A stretch of 64,000 nucleotides of DNA, from NCBI RefSeq assembly GCF_900102725.1, contig NZ_FNJW01000008.1, positions 248,001-312,000 of the forward strand, in the 5' to 3' direction. The notes beneath the pieces are model-generated. The model ran no database searches. It saw only the letters and a list, made by a program, of their open reading frames with translations, and was not told the DNA's origin. Made by a program: the position numbers and the translations under genes. Of the stretch, positions 30,980 through 40,837 are shown piece by piece (the first letter of the stretch is position 1; each line of letters starts with the position of its first letter). This stretch comes from Carnobacterium viridans (lineage in GTDB: Bacteria > Bacillota > Bacilli > Lactobacillales > Carnobacteriaceae).

Positions 30980-33877
30980 ATGAGCTATTTTTCAAGTAAC
31001 TATATTTCAATGAAGTATCCTTTAAGTGATTACAGTTGTGATGGTCAGGGATTAAGAAATGCTCAAGTAGGAGCTATTCATGCTTTGGGAGCATACTTCA
31101 CTACAAAAAAAGAGCCTGTTCTATTATCGATGCCAACTGGTACAGGTAAGACAGCAGTTATAATGATGGCGCCATATCTTTTAGGAGTTAGTAAAGTATT
31201 AGTGGTGACTCCCACGGTGTTAGTTCGTTCTCAAATTGCACAAAATTTTTCGAGTCTAAAAATTTTAAAGCAAATTGGAGTTTTTGAAAAAGAAGTAGGG
31301 CCACCCATAATTTGCGAACTAAAACATAAGTATACAGATGACTATAAAAAGAATATTGAAAGTGCTGATGTAGTTGTCGCGACTCCCGGTTGTGCTTTGT
31401 CTTTATCAGAAAATCAAGATACGAAAAAAATATTTGATTTAGTTATTATTGATGAAGCTCACCACGAACCCGCTAAAACATGGAGAGAAGTGTTATTAAA
31501 TAACCCTGAAGCAAAACAAGTGCTATTTACTGCAACCCCTTTCAGAAGAGATAAAAAGGAAATAAAAGCAAATCATATTTACAATTATCCTTTATCTCGA
31601 GCATACAAAGATGGAGTTTTTGGCGCAATCAATTTTATTCCAGTTGAATTAAAAGAAGATGAAGATAAAGATATTATATTAGCGAAGAAAGGCGAAGAAA
31701 TTTTTTTTAGAGACAAAGCTAATGGCTTAGAGCACGCGATGATGGTTAGATGCAAATCAAAAAAAGAGGCTACCCATTTATCTAATTTATATAAGAACCA
31801 TACTTTATTAAAGTTAGAAATTGTTAATAGCTCGAAAAGCCGTCAAGAAGTTTTAAAAATTATTGATCAACTTTCGAATCAGGAAATCAATGGAGTTATT
31901 TGTGTAGACATGATGGCTGAAGGGTTCGATTTTCCTAATTTAAAAATTGCAGTTATACATGACCCTCATAAATCTTTGGCTACTACTTTACAATTCATAG
32001 GTCGATTTGCTCGTACCAATCAAGAAAGATTAATTGGCGAAGCAAGTTTTATAGCTGTAAATGATGAACAATTTGCTTTAGAGAATAAAAAGCTATTTTC
32101 AACGGATTCTATTTGGCAAGAAATAATAATTGACTTAAGTGAGGAAAGAATTAATCAAGATATAGAAAGTCAAGAATACTTTAAAAGCTATGACAATCAA
32201 CTATTATCGACGAACAATCAAGAGTTCTCGCTACACAGTTTGTATACTAACTTTCATGCTAGAATTTATTATGCAAAATCTTTCAATCTTAATGCCAAAT
32301 TCCCAGACTTACGGATGAAAATAGAAAATATTAATGTTAGTGAAGATGATCAAACAATTGTTGTGGTTACTTCAAGTAAGCAATTGCCAAGGTGGAGTAC
32401 AGTGGATGGAATCTATTATAATTTAGAATATAATACTGTTCTTATCCATTATCAGAAAAAAAATAATTTACTATTTATAAATTCCCATTTAAAATCAGAA
32501 AGTATATATGATGCTATTGCAATTGCTTATTGTGGCGAAGATAATTATGAAAAAATTACATTGAGTAATATACATAAAGTGCTAAGTGGTGTAAAAAATC
32601 ATGAAATCTTTAACTCAGGTTTAGCTAATCGATTGTCTGAGGGCGAAACATATAAAATTAGTGCGGGTTCTGATGTTAGTAAAGCTATTGATGTTGACAG
32701 TGGAAAAATGTATTCCCCAGGTCATGTATTTTGTAAAGCTGAGGAAGCAGATACTCAAATAACCATAGGGTATAGTAGTGGATCAAAAATTTGGAGTAGT
32801 AAATATGGAAGTATTCAAGAGATGGTTAAATGGTTTGATTTGAATGGTGACAAAATTTCAAATCAACAGGTTAAGGTGAAGACAAATACTAATTACGATA
32901 ACCTTCCAATGCCAACTGAAATGAAAAAGTTCCCAAAAGATATTTTTATGTGGGATTTTAATGTCCAAAGCTATAGAAAGCCGCATAATTTACTGATTTC
33001 TGAAGGAGATATATCGACTTCTACAATTTTGGATGTTGATATTTCTATTGAATCAGTAAAAACATTAGAAATTTTGCTGAGGGTTAGCTTAGGTGGAAAA
33101 AGCTACAATATAGTAAGGAATATTAATGGCAAATATAAATGCTTTATAGAAGGGGAGTTTTTTATAATGGTTGGAAGAGAAGCAATGCCATTATCTGTTT
33201 ATCTGAATCAATTCCCATTGTCATTTTATACAAGTTCGTTAGCTCTCATTTCAGGAAATGAAATTAGCAGATATGATTATAATTTGCCTGCGTTTGATAT
33301 GAATAAGATTATTTCCATCGACTGGAAAAGTTACAATACAGATATTACTATGGAAATTAAGACTAATAAATATAAAGGAGATAAAAATTCTTTACAAGAT
33401 ACGATAGGTGAGAAGCTTATTGAGAATAATACCTATGATTATATAGTTTTTGATCATGGTTCTGGTGAAATTGCTGACTATATCTCGATAGAAATTTTGA
33501 AAACACAAATTATTGTTTCTTTCTATCATGCAAAAGCTAAAAGTTCAGTAAATTTTAATTCATCTGTTGGAGATGTGTACGAAGTTTTAGGTCAATCAAT
33601 AAAGTCCTTGATTTGGTTAAAAAGTAAGTCTATATTTTTGGCTAAGCTCAGAGATAGGCAGAGAAGTGGACATAGTGTATTTATTAAAGGAGAAATTAAA
33701 TATTTAGAACAAGCTTTGAAAGATAATATACCTATGCGTGGAAAAATTATTGCTTGTCAACCAGGTTTAACAAGCAATGAAAATTTACCAGACAAAATCG
33801 GGGAAGTATTAAGTGCTACAAATATGAAAATAAAAAATTCTGCCACAACTAAAGATTTCTATGTTTGGGGGAGTTAG
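30980..33877 (+). CDS. DEAH-box helicase with C-terminal nuclease-like domain, candidate defence protein
   Basis: A 965-residue superfamily 2 helicase. Motif I MPTGTGKT is at 51-58, motif II DEAH at 158-161, motif III TATP at 184-187 and motif VI QFIGRFAR at 338-345. About 450 further residues of unknown beta-rich sequence follow. Near the end, D825-HGSGE830-IAD833, then H850-A-K852 and VGDVYEVLGQSIKS (863-876) suggest a PD-(D/E)xK-type nuclease active site. GGAGGGG precedes ATG 30980. It has no adjacent partner gene and stands alone after the RloC-like gene in the accessory region. Restriction-like defence is inferred from architecture and location. Confidence 0.75.
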   Translation: MSYFSSNYISMKYPLSDYSCDGQGLRNAQVGAIHALGAYFTTKKEPVLLSMPTGTGKTAVIMMAPYLLGVSKVLVVTPTVLVRSQIAQNFSSLKILKQIGVFEKEVGPPIICELKHKYTDDYKKNIESADVVVATPGCALSLSENQDTKKIFDLVIIDEAHHEPAKTWREVLLNNPEAKQVLFTATPFRRDKKEIKANHIYNYPLSRAYKDGVFGAINFIPVELKEDEDKDIILAKKGEEIFFRDKANGLEHAMMVRCKSKKEATHLSNLYKNHTLLKLEIVNSSKSRQEVLKIIDQLSNQEINGVICVDMMAEGFDFPNLKIAVIHDPHKSLATTLQFIGRFARTNQERLIGEASFIAVNDEQFALENKKLFSTDSIWQEIIIDLSEERINQDIESQEYFKSYDNQLLSTNNQEFSLHSLYTNFHARIYYAKSFNLNAKFPDLRMKIENINVSEDDQTIVVVTSSKQLPRWSTVDGIYYNLEYNTVLIHYQKKNNLLFINSHLKSESIYDAIAIAYCGEDNYEKITLSNIHKVLSGVKNHEIFNSGLANRLSEGETYKISAGSDVSKAIDVDSGKMYSPGHVFCKAEEADTQITIGYSSGSKIWSSKYGSIQEMVKWFDLNGDKISNQQVKVKTNTNYDNLPMPTEMKKFPKDIFMWDFNVQSYRKPHNLLISEGDISTSTILDVDISIESVKTLEILLRVSLGGKSYNIVRNINGKYKCFIEGEFFIMVGREAMPLSVYLNQFPLSFYTSSLALISGNEISRYDYNLPAFDMNKIISIDWKSYNTDITMEIKTNKYKGDKNSLQDTIGEKLIENNTYDYIVFDHGSGEIADYISIEILKTQIIVSFYHAKAKSSVNFNSSVGDVYEVLGQSIKSLIWLKSKSIFLAKLRDRQRSGHSVFIKGEIKYLEQALKDNIPMRGKIIACQPGLTSNENLPDKIGEVLSATNMKIKNSATTKDFYVWGS

Positions 33878-34089
33878 CAGTATAATTTATATTGTTCTTT
33901 GAAAAAGTTAGATAAACTGGCGAGTATTATTAGCCTTCTCGAAAAAAATCTATCAACAATTTATGGGTTGTGTTAAAAACTAATTAAAGCGATTTCTGAT
34001 TCATCAGAAATTACTAGAATTTCAATACTCACAATACAGTCTAAAAGCTGCTAGATATTGATGTTTGGTTTGAAAATATGCACTCAACT

Positions 34090-34327
34090 ATGAAATGTTT
34101 CTTGATGTTCATATATATATTTTGGGTGATTTATATGAATGGGCAGGGCAGGTCAAATCAGAACGATAGATATCTATAAAGAAGAAGTTGTTATGGGTGA
34201 TGTGTTTTTAAAATATGTAAAGGTTCCATTAATACAGATTCAAATTGAAACAATCATGGATGAATTGAATCAAGTAGAGTGGTCTGAAATTAGTGAGGAA
34301 GATATGATTCCGACATATGAGGAATAA
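34090..34327 (+). pseudogene. Fic/DOC-family remnant
   Basis: One frame reads ILGDLYEWAGQV. After a short frame change at a GGGCAGGGCAGGTC repeat near 34140, another reads AGQIRTIDIYKEEVVMGD... LIQIQIETIMDELNQVEWSE to a stop at 34327. The GDLYEWAGQIRTIDI text is the conserved start of Fic (AMP-transferase) domains. The catalytic HPFxxGNGR loop is absent. Such genes are often toxins of toxin-antitoxin pairs. Confidence 0.6.
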
Positions 34328-34434
34328 TCCCCTTACATTGCATTCTTGAAATTAAATATAATATATAGATTAGAGAATGTTATAAAATAGCATTCTTTTT
34401 TCGTATCACAACCGTTTAGAAACTCAGTACTATG

Positions 34435-34604
34435 CTGATTCTAAAGAAAAGGTAAGAATGATTGAAGAGGGTCAAGTGAATGGTGAAGATGTATACTGTA
34501 TTAATACTAGTAAGGACTTCGTTATTGGGTGTGAAAACTCTATTGACGCAAGCAATATGAACCTGATTGCAGATGTTGCCCTAACTCTGGAATTCGTCAA
34601 ATAG
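34435..34604 (+). pseudogene. short protein-like fragment
   Basis: An open frame reads YYADSKEKVRMIEEGQVNGED, then YCINTSKDFVIGCENSID and NLIADVALTLEFVK, ending at a TAG at 34604. It has no ribosome-binding site and no recognised family. Probably a fragment of a decayed gene following the Fic remnant. Confidence 0.3.
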
Positions 34605-34660
34605 TATGTGTCAACTCATAAGAAACTAATATAGATTTCTAGCAGACTCTGTGTTATTGC

Positions 34661-35337
34661 TTGCGGGTGTTATATGACGTAAGAATATCTGTATTATTTT
34701 TAAGTTCTATCGAGAATCTTATAAATAACTATATGCAGTCTGATGAATATGAAGCCTACTATTTTAAAAGAGGAGATATTACTTTAGAAATCATTCAGGA
34801 AGAAATAAAGCAAGCAAAAAAGAAAAATTGCCATTTCTTATTGAGAATGACTCAGGAAATTTGATTGAAGAGTATTATCAACAGTATCTCCAAAGAATTA
34901 TTTTGTTTAACAACTCAAAATTAATATTTGATCACGAAGAATATGTTGAAAAACAAATAAATAGCCTAAACATAGGAAAGAAAAATTTTATATTTGTAGA
35001 ATCAAGTATTTTAAAAGCAAAAGAGAAAGCGGAATTCCTCGATGAAGAAACTCATAAACTTATTCAACTATCAGATATGGTTGTTGGAATAATGGGAATG
35101 TTTTTAAACTATATAAATAGTAATGATACAAGTTTTCTGAATGATATTTATGAAGCAACTAATTGGAATGAAAAACAATGCGAGGCATATGACAAATGGG
35201 TTGGCATTATAAATAATTCAATTCAAGAGAATAGTTTCTTCAAAACTGCAGTTACAGATGAATTTATAGAATATAAGTTTAACTTTTATACAGGAGAAAA
35301 GTTTAATAGAAGTATAAAAGGTAAAAAGAACAGATAA
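34661..35337 (+). pseudogene. DUF3800-like protein split by a frameshift
   Basis: Two overlapping frames (34661-34864 and 34828-35337) join into one protein if one base is corrected in the A-rich run at about 34818-34830. The text then reads LEIIQEEIKQAKKEKLPFLI across the junction. The C-terminal part (IFVESSILKAKEKAEFLD, HKLIQLSDMVVGIMGM) resembles the end of DUF3800, an RNase H-like family found in mobile elements. The N-terminus is also missing. It could instead be a slippage-controlled gene. Confidence 0.45.
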
Positions 35338-35430
35338 TATAACTTATGTACTAGAAATTTCAATGTTTTCCCCGTAATCATTTATGATAGGAAGTAAGGA
35401 ACTGCAGCAAAAAGTATAAACTAATTATAG

Positions 35431-35619
35431 ATTTCTAATAGCCTCTCAATATGTATTGCCGGTCTATTTGCAAATGCTAAAGGTTTTCTGTTGAATTCCA
35501 AACTTTTACGTAATAATGCTAACTATTCAAGAAAGACATTGGTTTTATATTGTGTTGAAGAAGCACCTGAGAAAGAATACTTATTACAAATTATGACAGA
35601 TGCAATCAATGATTTTTAA
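35431..35619 (+). pseudogene. protein-like fragment, unknown family
   Basis: An open frame includes SICIAGLFANAKGFLLNSKL, VLYCVEEAPEKEYLLQIMTD and a stop at 35619. There is no start codon with a ribosome-binding site. Bases just upstream (35420-35460) resemble 34632-34665, so the two fragments may derive from related or duplicated genes. The remaining stretch to 36040 shows nothing else except a -10-like TATACT at 35999-36004 with TG at 35996, a probable promoter for the next gene. Confidence 0.3.
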
Positions 35620-36050
35620 CTCGTAATTTTCGTTATATTATACAAGCAGTCATGTTCTCGTATGCAGTTGATACTTTGATACGTTTTCAGGTACGATTGT
35701 GTAAAATCAGTTAAAATTCATTGATATAGCAATTTTTAAAAAGATTTAGTAAACCTTAGTATTACAACACATTTAAATATTTTGTGTTTTTTTATGCGAG
35801 GAACTAGGCCTTAAGAAAGCTCATGTAGCGTCTCAATACTAAAAACGATAATATAACGTTATATATTAAAAAAATTGTCTATATGGCAGTTCTTTTTTGT
35901 GAACGAAAACTAGCATACTCAATTTGATGCTGACATAAGAATATATTGATATTTTTGAAGATTAAAACATTCTAGAAGAATCTCTCTACCTATGGTGGTA
36001 TACTTTAAAAAAGTAAAAGAGTCGATTTTATTTATAAAGGAGCGTTTATC

Positions 36051-36533
36051 ATGGAAAACAATCCGAATAGTGGAAGGATTGACACTGTCTCAAAAGTAAT
36101 TGATGCTTCGCCACAAACACTTTATCAAGCATTTATGGATTCGAATTCTTTAGTTAAATGGTTGCCTCCGGAAGGTATGAGAGGAGAAATAAGCCTGTTT
36201 GAACCAGTAGTAGGTGGGAGAGTTCAATTAACACTCACTTATGAGGATGAACATGCCACTCAAGGGAAAACAACTGAAAACTCAGATACTTTAGAAGGTA
36301 CCTTTGTTGAATTGATACCCAATCAGAAAATCGTTGAGGCTGGTGTATTTGAGTCAGATGATTCTGCCTTTGCAGGGAATATGGTGATGACTTGGTACTT
36401 TGAAGAATTAGAACAAGGGGCGAAGGTAACGATTGTCGCTGAAAATGTCCCTAAAGGCATCAAAAAGGACGATCACATTGATGGGTTGAATTCCACACTA
36501 GAAAACCTGGAACGTTTTGCAAAGAAAAGTTAG
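36051..36533 (+). CDS. SRPBCC/AHSA1-family protein
   Basis: A 160-residue START-like (SRPBCC) protein of the AHSA1 branch. The N-terminus with VIDASPQTLYQAFMDSNSLV and WLPPEGM and the C-terminal helix after VTIVAENVP are typical. These proteins bind hydrophobic ligands in a helix-grip cavity, and cellular roles vary. AAAGGAGCG precedes ATG 36051 and an extended -10 promoter lies at 35996-36004. It is monocistronic, with a hairpin terminator far downstream at 36883-36931. The 350 bp between hold nothing recognisable. Confidence 0.85.
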   Translation: MENNPNSGRIDTVSKVIDASPQTLYQAFMDSNSLVKWLPPEGMRGEISLFEPVVGGRVQLTLTYEDEHATQGKTTENSDTLEGTFVELIPNQKIVEAGVFESDDSAFAGNMVMTWYFEELEQGAKVTIVAENVPKGIKKDDHIDGLNSTLENLERFAKKS

Positions 36534-36882
36534 ATAACACTGTACTTGATGAAGGCTTACTGGTTTCATTGATGTGTATCCTATATGATGCATTGAATGT
36601 ATTATAGGAACTTGGGTTATCGATAGAAGGAATAGTAGTCAAGAATTTGAGCATAGGCAGTGCTTTTTTTGCTTTTCGATCAGAAGTATAAAATAGATAT
36701 AACGATAGCGTTTTTCTTTAACTAGTGTATTTGACCGTGATTCAAATTGGTTCGAAGTTCCTAGTGACCAACCTTTTTAATAAAGTAAATTACGTTACTC
36801 ATTTTATTCGGATTTAGAGAAAGCTTATATAAATAAGTATACTAGTAATTTAAATTAGTAGGAATAATTTCCGATTACTTTA

Positions 36883-36931
36883 CAGGCAGAGTCAACTCTA
36901 AAGCGGATAGCTTTAGGATTGATTCTGCCTG
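36883..36931 (+). terminator. long-stem terminator
   Basis: CAGGCAGAGTCAACTCTAAAGC pairs imperfectly with its partner ending GATTCTGCCTG across a GGATA loop, followed by CTTTTC. It lies between the AHSA1-like gene and the convergent acetyltransferase gene. Confidence 0.7.
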
Positions 36932-36982
36932 CTTTTCGTTCTAAATTGTAAAATAATAGTTGAACTGGAACGGTTAATTTGT

Positions 36983-37621
36983 TTAGTCGGATAAGTTTAG
37001 TTTTCCTTCATATAGATAGTAAATTTCTAAGGTATCATTATTTCCTGGTTCCCAATAATATTTTTTCTCAGCTACGCGGGATAGACCCTTGTGTTCATAG
37101 TATTGATAATCAGAAGAATTGTCGGTAAACAAATAGAAGTTTTCTGCTTGGTGTTGTTTAAGGTAATCATAAAAATGATTATACAACAGTCCACCAATAC
37201 CCAATCCTTTAAATTCTTCTTTCACGATAAGCAAATTTAAACCGGCGTCATAATTTTTCTGGCTTTTTTCTAAAAGGAATTCATTGATTTCCAGCGTTTG
37301 AATGTATTTCAAAAAGATCGAATCAGGTTCAGTAATGCGTAATATTTTTTCCAATGAAGAAATATTCTTCCTAGTACTGATTTTCTGAATATTGGTTTGG
37401 TCTACTAATCCGGTTGCTACAATTCCTACTATGTCGTCACCTATTTGAGCAACAAAAACATCGTCTGATTCTAGTAATAGATCACTTAGAAAAAAATCGG
37501 CCATTGGGGCTACCAAATTGTTTGGGACCCATGACCGATAATCCCAAGTGTTAATCACTAAAACCAAAATAGAATCATAATCCTCAGGTATCATCTTTCT
37601 TAAGATAGTTTCTTGTTTCAT
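36983..37621 (-). CDS. GNAT-family N-acetyltransferase
   Basis: A 212-residue acetyl-CoA-dependent acyltransferase. The cofactor-binding motif is in LLIVKEEFKGLGIGGLLYNHFY (near residues 130-150), followed by the helix-strand ending YQYYEHKGLSRV. A helical insert (~75-115) enlarges it relative to minimal GNATs. The substrate cannot be told. It is monocistronic on the minus strand, GGAGAGCAT upstream of ATG 37621. Confidence 0.85.
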   Translation of the reverse strand: MKQETILRKMIPEDYDSILVLVINTWDYRSWVPNNLVAPMADFFLSDLLLESDDVFVAQIGDDIVGIVATGLVDQTNIQKISTRKNISSLEKILRITEPDSIFLKYIQTLEINEFLLEKSQKNYDAGLNLLIVKEEFKGLGIGGLLYNHFYDYLKQHQAENFYLFTDNSSDYQYYEHKGLSRVAEKKYYWEPGNNDTLEIYYLYEGKLNLSD

Positions 37622-37718
37622 TTCTATGCTCTCCTTGTTTGAAAGTATTTCTCTATGTGCAACTAACTACTGGAATCATTGATGTAAAACGACTTTTTCT
37701 ATCTACTAAATGATTCTA

Positions 37719-38753
37719 TCAGAACAGCCAAGTAATTAATACAACAGCCAATACGATTTGAAAGAAGCTGATCAGTAAACCGTACAACATAGTTCGAGGT
37801 CCTTCTTTTAAGATATCTGAGAACTTGACCTGTAAGCCAATTGCAGCTAAAGCAGTAATCTCAAATTGGTTGCTGATGACTTCCGAGCTGTGGATCATTA
37901 GGGAAGGCAAAGGCAGAAAGCTTCTAAGCATGAACAAAATGAAGAAGCCGATAATAAACCAAGGAACAGTCATTAGACTAGAATTCTTTTTCACTTCAGA
38001 AGTTGAGCTGGTAGTCGTTTTAGAAAATAGCGATTCTTCCTCTTTGGTATTCAATTTGCTGAAGCATAAGGCTACACCAACGATGAGGAGAACTCTCATG
38101 AGTTTAAAGACAATGGATAAATTAGTTACGTCCGTACTGACCAGCTTAGCTGAAGCAACGACTTGTCCGATAGATTGGACTGTTCCTCCGATCAGAGCAG
38201 ATGTTTGAACGACTTCATTTTGATACAGAACAGAAGAGAGGATAGGCAATAAGACCATCAATAGCGTCCCCATAACATTGACTATAGTAATAGACATGGC
38301 TTTATCTTTCTTATCAGCTTCAATCACCGGAGAAACGGTTCCGATAGCAGAAGAGCCACATACTGCATTACCCGCACCCATCAATAAAGACATCTTTTTA
38401 TTAAACTTCATAGTTCGACCAATCCAATAAGCAAATAATATCGTCAAGACCATTTGGAGAATCACAAAAATAAATCCGGCAGAACCAACTTGCTTGATGA
38501 TTTGAAAATCTAAAATCATGCCGTTTAATACGATCGACCACTCTAAGAGTGTTTTTTCGGAAAATTTAGTTCCTCTTTTCAAATAAGGTTTGTTCAAAAA
38601 AGTATTTCCTAAAAGGATACCTAGAAAAATAGCAATCAGTGCTGCACCTAGATTCGGTATAAAGTTGGTCAAATACTGACTGATGAGTGAAATTAGGATG
38701 CTGATCATTAAACCAGGTAAGACGGAACGGTTATTTTTCATTTGAGTATACAT
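37719..38753 (-). CDS. UPF0324/YeiH-type putative sulfate exporter membrane protein
   Basis: A 344-residue polytopic membrane protein of about ten helices. Family signs are LGAALIAIFLGILLGN near residue 35, MGAGNAVCGSSAIGTVSPVI near 125 and GGTVQSIGQVVASAKLV near 190. YeiH-type proteins are annotated as putative sulfate or sulfite exporters and are often paired with a divergent LysR regulator, exactly as here (38869). Transport function is inferred from family annotation. Confidence 0.88.
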   Translation of the reverse strand: MYTQMKNNRSVLPGLMISILISLISQYLTNFIPNLGAALIAIFLGILLGNTFLNKPYLKRGTKFSEKTLLEWSIVLNGMILDFQIIKQVGSAGFIFVILQMVLTILFAYWIGRTMKFNKKMSLLMGAGNAVCGSSAIGTVSPVIEADKKDKAMSITIVNVMGTLLMVLLPILSSVLYQNEVVQTSALIGGTVQSIGQVVASAKLVSTDVTNLSIVFKLMRVLLIVGVALCFSKLNTKEEESLFSKTTTSSTSEVKKNSSLMTVPWFIIGFFILFMLRSFLPLPSLMIHSSEVISNQFEITALAAIGLQVKFSDILKEGPRTMLYGLLISFFQIVLAVVLITWLF

Positions 38754-38826
38754 ATTAAATCTCCTTCAATCCTTTGTTTATATGTTTATCATATAAGGTA
38801 ATTTGTATAAAATAAAATAATCATTT

Positions 38827-38852
38827 ATTATATCTTTATAAGATAATATTAT
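38827..38852. promoter_or_regulatory. candidate LysR-type operator in the divergent intergenic region
   Basis: Inverted repeat TTATATCTT/AAGATAATA centred near 38838 within the 115-bp gap between the UPF0324 gene and its LysR regulator. A second partial dyad (TTATATG..CATATAA) lies near 38780-38797. Confidence 0.45.
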
Positions 38853-38868
38853 AAAGGAGTTGTATGAG

Positions 38869-39747
38869 ATGTTAGATTACCGATACCAAACATTTCTTGC
38901 ACTAACAGAAGAAATGAATTACACCGCAACAGCCAAAAGGCTGCACATTACTCAACCCGCTGTCACTCAACACATCCAGTATTTGCAGCAGGAATTAGGA
39001 GTCGAACTGATTCGCTATGAAAACAGACAACTGACCTTAACAGCTAAAGGCATACAACTGCAAAAAGATCTTTATTTGCTGCAAAGAGAAATCACTAAGG
39101 TGCAAAAACAATTAGCTTCTACTATAGAACACACTACTCTTACATTTGGAGCTTCATTGACGATTGGGGAATATATGATGCCGGACTTCATTGAGTCGTA
39201 TTTAAATCAATACCCAACACATGATATTTCGATGGTAACAGACAATACTCGACATTTAATCGAACTATTGGAACATGGGAAAATCGATTTTGCACTTGTG
39301 GAAGGGGAATTCAATCAATCAATATTTGAGTTTCAAAAGATTGCTGAAGAACCGTTTATCGCTGTCTGTTCCGAGAAATGCTCTTTATGGAAACAGGATC
39401 AAAGCATTAATGACTTATTTTCTACGACGATTTTGGTGCGTGAAGAGGGATCTGGATCACGGCTTATTTTTGAAACAGCCATAAAAAATAAAGGAATCCA
39501 TTTAGATAGCTTTTCAAAAGTTATGACGATTGGAAGTATTGGTGCAATAAAAAGACTGGTTGGAAAAAATGTAGGCATTACTTTTGTGTATCAGAAAGCT
39601 GTTGAAGAAGAACTGAAAAACGGCATCTTAAAAAAGATTCCGTTAAGTGATTTTAGTGTCATTCATCCGTTTTATTTGATTTATTTGAAAAGGATTCAGT
39701 TAAAAGAAATGGAAACAATAGAAAAATTTTTAAGGTTGATAGAATGA
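38869..39747 (+). CDS. LysR-family transcriptional regulator
   Basis: A 292-residue LysR activator. The N-terminal winged helix-turn-helix reads FLALTEEMNYTATAKRLHIT and QPAVTQHIQYLQQELG. The effector-binding domain (~90-290) has the VREEGSGSRLIFE block typical of CysB/YeiE-like regulators. ATG 38869 fits the AAAGGAG at 38853-38859. It is divergent from the UPF0324 gene and probably controls it in response to a sulfur compound (inference). Confidence 0.9.
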   Translation: MLDYRYQTFLALTEEMNYTATAKRLHITQPAVTQHIQYLQQELGVELIRYENRQLTLTAKGIQLQKDLYLLQREITKVQKQLASTIEHTTLTFGASLTIGEYMMPDFIESYLNQYPTHDISMVTDNTRHLIELLEHGKIDFALVEGEFNQSIFEFQKIAEEPFIAVCSEKCSLWKQDQSINDLFSTTILVREEGSGSRLIFETAIKNKGIHLDSFSKVMTIGSIGAIKRLVGKNVGITFVYQKAVEEELKNGILKKIPLSDFSVIHPFYLIYLKRIQLKEMETIEKFLRLIE

Positions 39748-39811
39748 GCAGATTAAAATTGGGGAATTAATTTTCCAATCGGCGATATGCCAAAAAAACT
39801 TTAAACGAATC

Positions 39812-39930
39812 TAGGACGTGTTTTAAAACTCATTTATCACGAGAAAAACAGCTGCGATAGGCCGAATCAAAGTCGTTTTCCGTTTGAGCAGACGCAATAA
39901 GTCTTAGTAGTTTTCAAACACTGATTCCTA
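39812..39930. repeat. small palindrome-ended element (MITE-like)
   Basis: 119 bp with inverted ends: TAGGACGTGTTTTAAAACT at 39812-39830 against TAGGA(ATCA)GTGTTTGAAAACT read from the right end (39930-39909). No coding capacity. The ends resemble insertion-sequence termini. No clear target duplication is visible and no second copy was seen in the window. Confidence 0.45.
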
Positions 39931-40076
39931 GAGCGTTATTTTCATTTTTAAGGATGCTTGATTTAAATCAAGTAGATAGTCAAAAAAATATATTACAATT
40001 AACTTATTGAACTTCTGCTTATCTATGTTTGTGTATTTTTGAACAAGGAAAGTAGATTAATATAAGGAGGTAAAAT

Positions 40077-40454
40077 ATGCTAAGTAAAACATTTTTTGAA
40101 GTAATCCAAAATGAGGGAGTTGTCTCCATAACTTCATGGGGAAGTGGGGATCAACCAAATGTCCGGTGTACTTGGAATTCATATCTACGTATTACAAAGG
40201 ACGAACGAATTTTAGCTCCTATTGCAGGATTTACAAGTGTTCAAGGCGATGTTTCTAAAAATGATAGAGTGATGTTAACATTGGGAAGTCGTGAAGTAGA
40301 AGGGTTTAATAACTATCAAGGAACTGGTTTCTTAATAGAAGGCCGGGCGCGTTTCACGGATTGCGGTGCTGAATTTGAACAAATGCAAAAAGAATATCCT
40401 TTCATGAATAAATTACTTGAAATAACAGTTGAATCCGCTAAACAACTCCTTTAA
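40077..40454 (+). CDS. pyridoxamine 5'-phosphate oxidase-family (FMN-binding split barrel) protein
   Basis: A 125-residue split-barrel flavin-binding protein. The N-terminus SKTFFEVIQNEGVVSITSWG with QPNVRCTWNSYL and the later YQGTGFLIEGRARF are family-typical. Members bind FMN or F420 and reduce small molecules, and the exact activity is unknown. AGGAGG precedes ATG 40077. It is monocistronic. Confidence 0.75.
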   Translation: MLSKTFFEVIQNEGVVSITSWGSGDQPNVRCTWNSYLRITKDERILAPIAGFTSVQGDVSKNDRVMLTLGSREVEGFNNYQGTGFLIEGRARFTDCGAEFEQMQKEYPFMNKLLEITVESAKQLL

Positions 40455-40640
40455 ATGATTTAACTGATAGTAACTTTATAAACAGTGTGAAATAACTTAT
40501 ATAATACTAATGAGACATATACGGAGCTTCATATTTAATTGTACGAGCATTAGTTTATGTGAGTATCTTTTATGAGCTAACTTTATATGTATGGAACCGT
40601 TTTCTGTTATAATAGGGTAATTAGAAGGGAGGGATAACAA

Positions 40641-40832
40641 ATGGTGAACTATCGAGTTTTAACTGTTACGAGTAATCCCTTGGGAGAATTCGAAGGTCGT
40701 GAAACTGTACAAAATGATTTAGAAGTATTGTTAGGAGAAGTAAGTGAAAATGAAGGGGAAATTGTTTCTGTCAATCAAGTTTTGACTGAACCACATATTT
40801 TACTTACAACAGTTATTTACAAGGTGAAATAA
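40641..40832 (+). CDS. small conserved-looking protein of unknown function
   Basis: A 63-residue acidic protein (NPLGEFEGRETVQNDLEVLL). It has a strong ribosome-binding site (GGGAGGG), a -10-like TATAAT near 40611-40616 and a neat terminator at 40838-40861. The predicted fold is a short strand-helix-strand. The family is not recognised. The complete transcription unit argues that it is real. Confidence 0.65.
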   Translation: MVNYRVLTVTSNPLGEFEGRETVQNDLEVLLGEVSENEGEIVSVNQVLTEPHILLTTVIYKVK

Positions 40833-40837
40833 ATTTT

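Noticed and set aside
30980-33877. Assignment of the helicase to the Hachiman system (HamB)
   Set aside because: No HamA/DUF1837 partner gene is adjacent. The nuclease-like motif is inside the same protein.
21910-36040. Attachment-site direct repeats bounding the accessory region
   Set aside because: No repeat of the lepA 3' end or other obvious duplication was found near 36000, and no integrase gene is present.
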